From an uncultured Oligoflexales bacterium (GTDB lineage Bacteria > Bdellovibrionota_B > Oligoflexia > Oligoflexales > JAPPIL01): a stretch of DNA of 64,000 nucleotides. The translations under genes and the position numbers were made by a program. Under the pieces are notes generated by a model. It was given only the letters and a program-made list of their open reading frames with translations, made no database searches and was not told the DNA's origin. The DNA is taken from NCBI GenBank assembly GCA_958296095.1, contig OY282434.1, positions 1-64,000 on the forward strand, read 5' to 3'. Positions 62,668-64,000 of this stretch are shown piece by piece. Each line of letters opens with the position of its first letter. The stretch's first letter is position 1.

Positions 62668-63528
62668 TCAGGGCATGCTCTTCTGCAACTGGCGGTTGGC
62701 ACTGACAATGCGTTGGGTAGTGGGGGAGCGCTGCAGCAAAATGCTCACCTCTTCTAGCTGGCGGTGGTCGACCCAAGGTGCGACGGTAATTTGCTGCGCG
62801 ACGCGGTTGGCCTCATAGCTGATGCGCACGACATGCCCGACAGGCACTCCTTTGGGGAAACTGCCCGCCAAACCAGAGGTGACGATGGTGTCGCCGATGC
62901 GCAGCTCAGCCTCCTGTGGCATTTGCAGCACACAGTTGCGCAGGTTGCCGTGCAGCATGCCGCGCACGCGGGTGCGTTGCACGATAATGTCGATGTAAAA
63001 GCCGCTGTCGATCAACAGTTGCACATCAGCGAAGTTACGTCCGACCCGCAACACCCGTCCAACCACACCCGCCGCACCGATGACGGGCATGCCCACTGCA
63101 ACTTTTGCCTGCTGGCCACGATTGACACGCACGGCAAGAAAAGGAAACGCCCCTGCTTTGGTGATAACTTCCGCGGCCACCGTGTCAGTCGCATAACTCT
63201 GTGACAGACCCAGCAAGGCGCGTAGTCTCCTGCTCTCGGCGTTTTTTTCTTCGTAAAGTTGCAAGCGCGTCCGCAACTCCGCCACTTTGGTTTTGAGGCG
63301 AGCATTGTCGGCGGCAACATCACGCAAATCCATGTAGCCATACCAAACACGTGCGACGAAGGATGTGCTGGCATGCAAAGCGTACTCAAACGGGTAAATA
63401 ATCTCCTGCAGGAACGATGTGACCCGATCTTGATGTGGCTGCATGCTGCTGGAAAAAAATACGAAAGGCACGACTAACAGCACGATCACAAACAACAGCC
63501 GAGCAACTTTGGGGGAAGGCAGTGCCAC
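62668..63528 (-). CDS. mreC: Cell shape protein MreC
   Basis: 286 residues. GTG 63528 lies 1 base after the mreB stop and gives the N-terminal helix ARLLFVIVLLVVPFVFF. A coiled coil (DLRDVAADNARLKTKVAELRTRL) precedes the beta domains with VGRVLRVGRNFADVQLL. It links MreB to the cell wall synthesis machinery. A longer frame upstream exists inside mreB and was not chosen. Confidence 0.94.
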   Translation of the reverse strand: MALPSPKVARLLFVIVLLVVPFVFFSSSMQPHQDRVTSFLQEIIYPFEYALHASTSFVARVWYGYMDLRDVAADNARLKTKVAELRTRLQLYEEKNAESRRLRALLGLSQSYATDTVAAEVITKAGAFPFLAVRVNRGQQAKVAVGMPVIGAAGVVGRVLRVGRNFADVQLLIDSGFYIDIIVQRTRVRGMLHGNLRNCVLQMPQEAELRIGDTIVTSGLAGSFPKGVPVGHVVRISYEANRVAQQITVAPWVDHRQLEEVSILLQRSPTTQRIVSANRQLQKSMP

Positions 63529-63529
63529 G

Positions 63530-64000
63530 CTACTGCATCGCCACGTTGTCGAGCACGTCGATTTGATCGAGTGCCTTGCCACTGCCAATCACTACCGCCG
63601 ATAGCGGATCTTCGGCCACCATGATGGGCAAGCCCGTCTCCTCCTGTAGCAATACGTCGAGGTTGCGGATAAGTGCTCCGCCACCAGCCAGCACGATGCC
63701 CTTGTCGACGATGTCGGCAGCCAGCTCTGGTGGTGTCTTCTCCAGCGCGACCCGCACCGCATCGACGATAGTGTTGACCGGTTCGGTGATTGCCTCGCGA
63801 ATTTCTTCGGAGACGACCTCGATTGTCTTGGGAATGCCTGCCACCAAATCGCGCCCCTTGACGTTCATCTTGTGCACCTTCTCGTCAGGGTAAGCCGTGC
63901 CTATCTCAATCTTAATCTGCTCGGCAGTGCGTTCGCCAATCAGCAAGTTGTATTTGCGTTTCAGGTAATTGACGATAGCCTCATCCATCTTGTCGCCGCC
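63530..64000 (-). CDS. mreB: Rod shape-determining protein MreB (3' part)
   Basis: Only the C-terminal half is in the window; the frame continues past base 64000 (GGDKMDEAIVNYLKRKYNLLIGE at the edge, shown in short as GGDKMDEAI). The actin-fold motif GIVLAGGGALIRNLD is typical of MreB. mreC follows immediately. Confidence 0.95.
   Translation of the reverse strand, partial: GGDKMDEAIVNYLKRKYNLLIGERTAEQIKIEIGTAYPDEKVHKMNVKGRDLVAGIPKTIEVVSEEIREAITEPVNTIVDAVRVALEKTPPELAADIVDKGIVLAGGGALIRNLDVLLQEETGLPIMVAEDPLSAVVIGSGKALDQIDVLDNVAMQ

Overview
The window looks like a piece of chromosome from a Gram-negative, LPS-bearing bacterium of moderate GC. Evidence for this is the Lol lipoprotein exporter, BamA, Skp, FabZ and LpxA, a LepB/SppA/FkpA-type envelope set, MreB/MreC, MurJ, Nuo subunits and many predicted lipoproteins. 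The gene order lolC-lolD-bamA-skp-fabZ-lpxA, the PrkA-YeaH-SpoVR operon and the VWA and ankyrin lipoproteins suggest a deltaproteobacteria or Bdellovibrio-like lineage. This is an inference from gene content, not a taxonomic assignment.

Layout: 1-6.2 kb is an outer-membrane biogenesis operon (lolC, lolD, bamA, skp, fabZ, lpxA; lpxD and lpxB absent). 7.3-10.6 kb carries murJ and a PLP decarboxylase on the minus strand. 12.7-21.9 kb is a surface/secretion locus: a very long cysteine-rich pilin with a thrombospondin-1-like segment, a metzincin-ankyrin protein, a trypsin-like lipoprotein, a lipoprotein with a large internal duplication, and a VWA lipoprotein. 22.1-26.9 kb is prkA-yeaH-spoVR. 26.9-32.7 kb holds a small lipoprotein, thrS (without TGS domain), a pseudouridine synthase and an M3 peptidase. 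32.8-46 kb mixes a lipoprotein, an Rpn-like nuclease, sppA/fkpA, three coupled small ORFs, ispA, pta and galE; 46.4-49.5 kb has a CAT-like acyltransferase and an ankyrin protein. 50.6-56.7 kb is nuoJKLMN. 57-60.6 kb is pgsA, a PfkB kinase, a secreted unknown and lepB. 61-64 kb is a response regulator, a minor pilin-like protein, mreC and the 3' part of mreB.

The most unusual feature is a composite repeat family that fills nearly every long intergenic gap, roughly 8 kb or about one eighth of the window. It has three modules in a fixed order: module A (about 165 bp, about 18 near-complete copies), module B (about 30-bp units around GGCAAGCCTGAACGCAA), and module C (units around GAGCTAGGAAGCGAGCGTTAC and GCGTAGCG). 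The ends of module A are complementary and vary together between copies (for example GGCAGGGAG/CTCCCTGCC, GGCACGGTG/CACCGTGCC, GGCAGAGCG/CGCTCTGCC), which indicates selection or templated maintenance of a hairpin. Module C-like units have also expanded inside nuoN, adding about 150 in-frame residues before its last membrane helix, and they supply the murJ stop codon. No transposase or RNA partner for the family is visible in the window, so its mode of spread is unknown.
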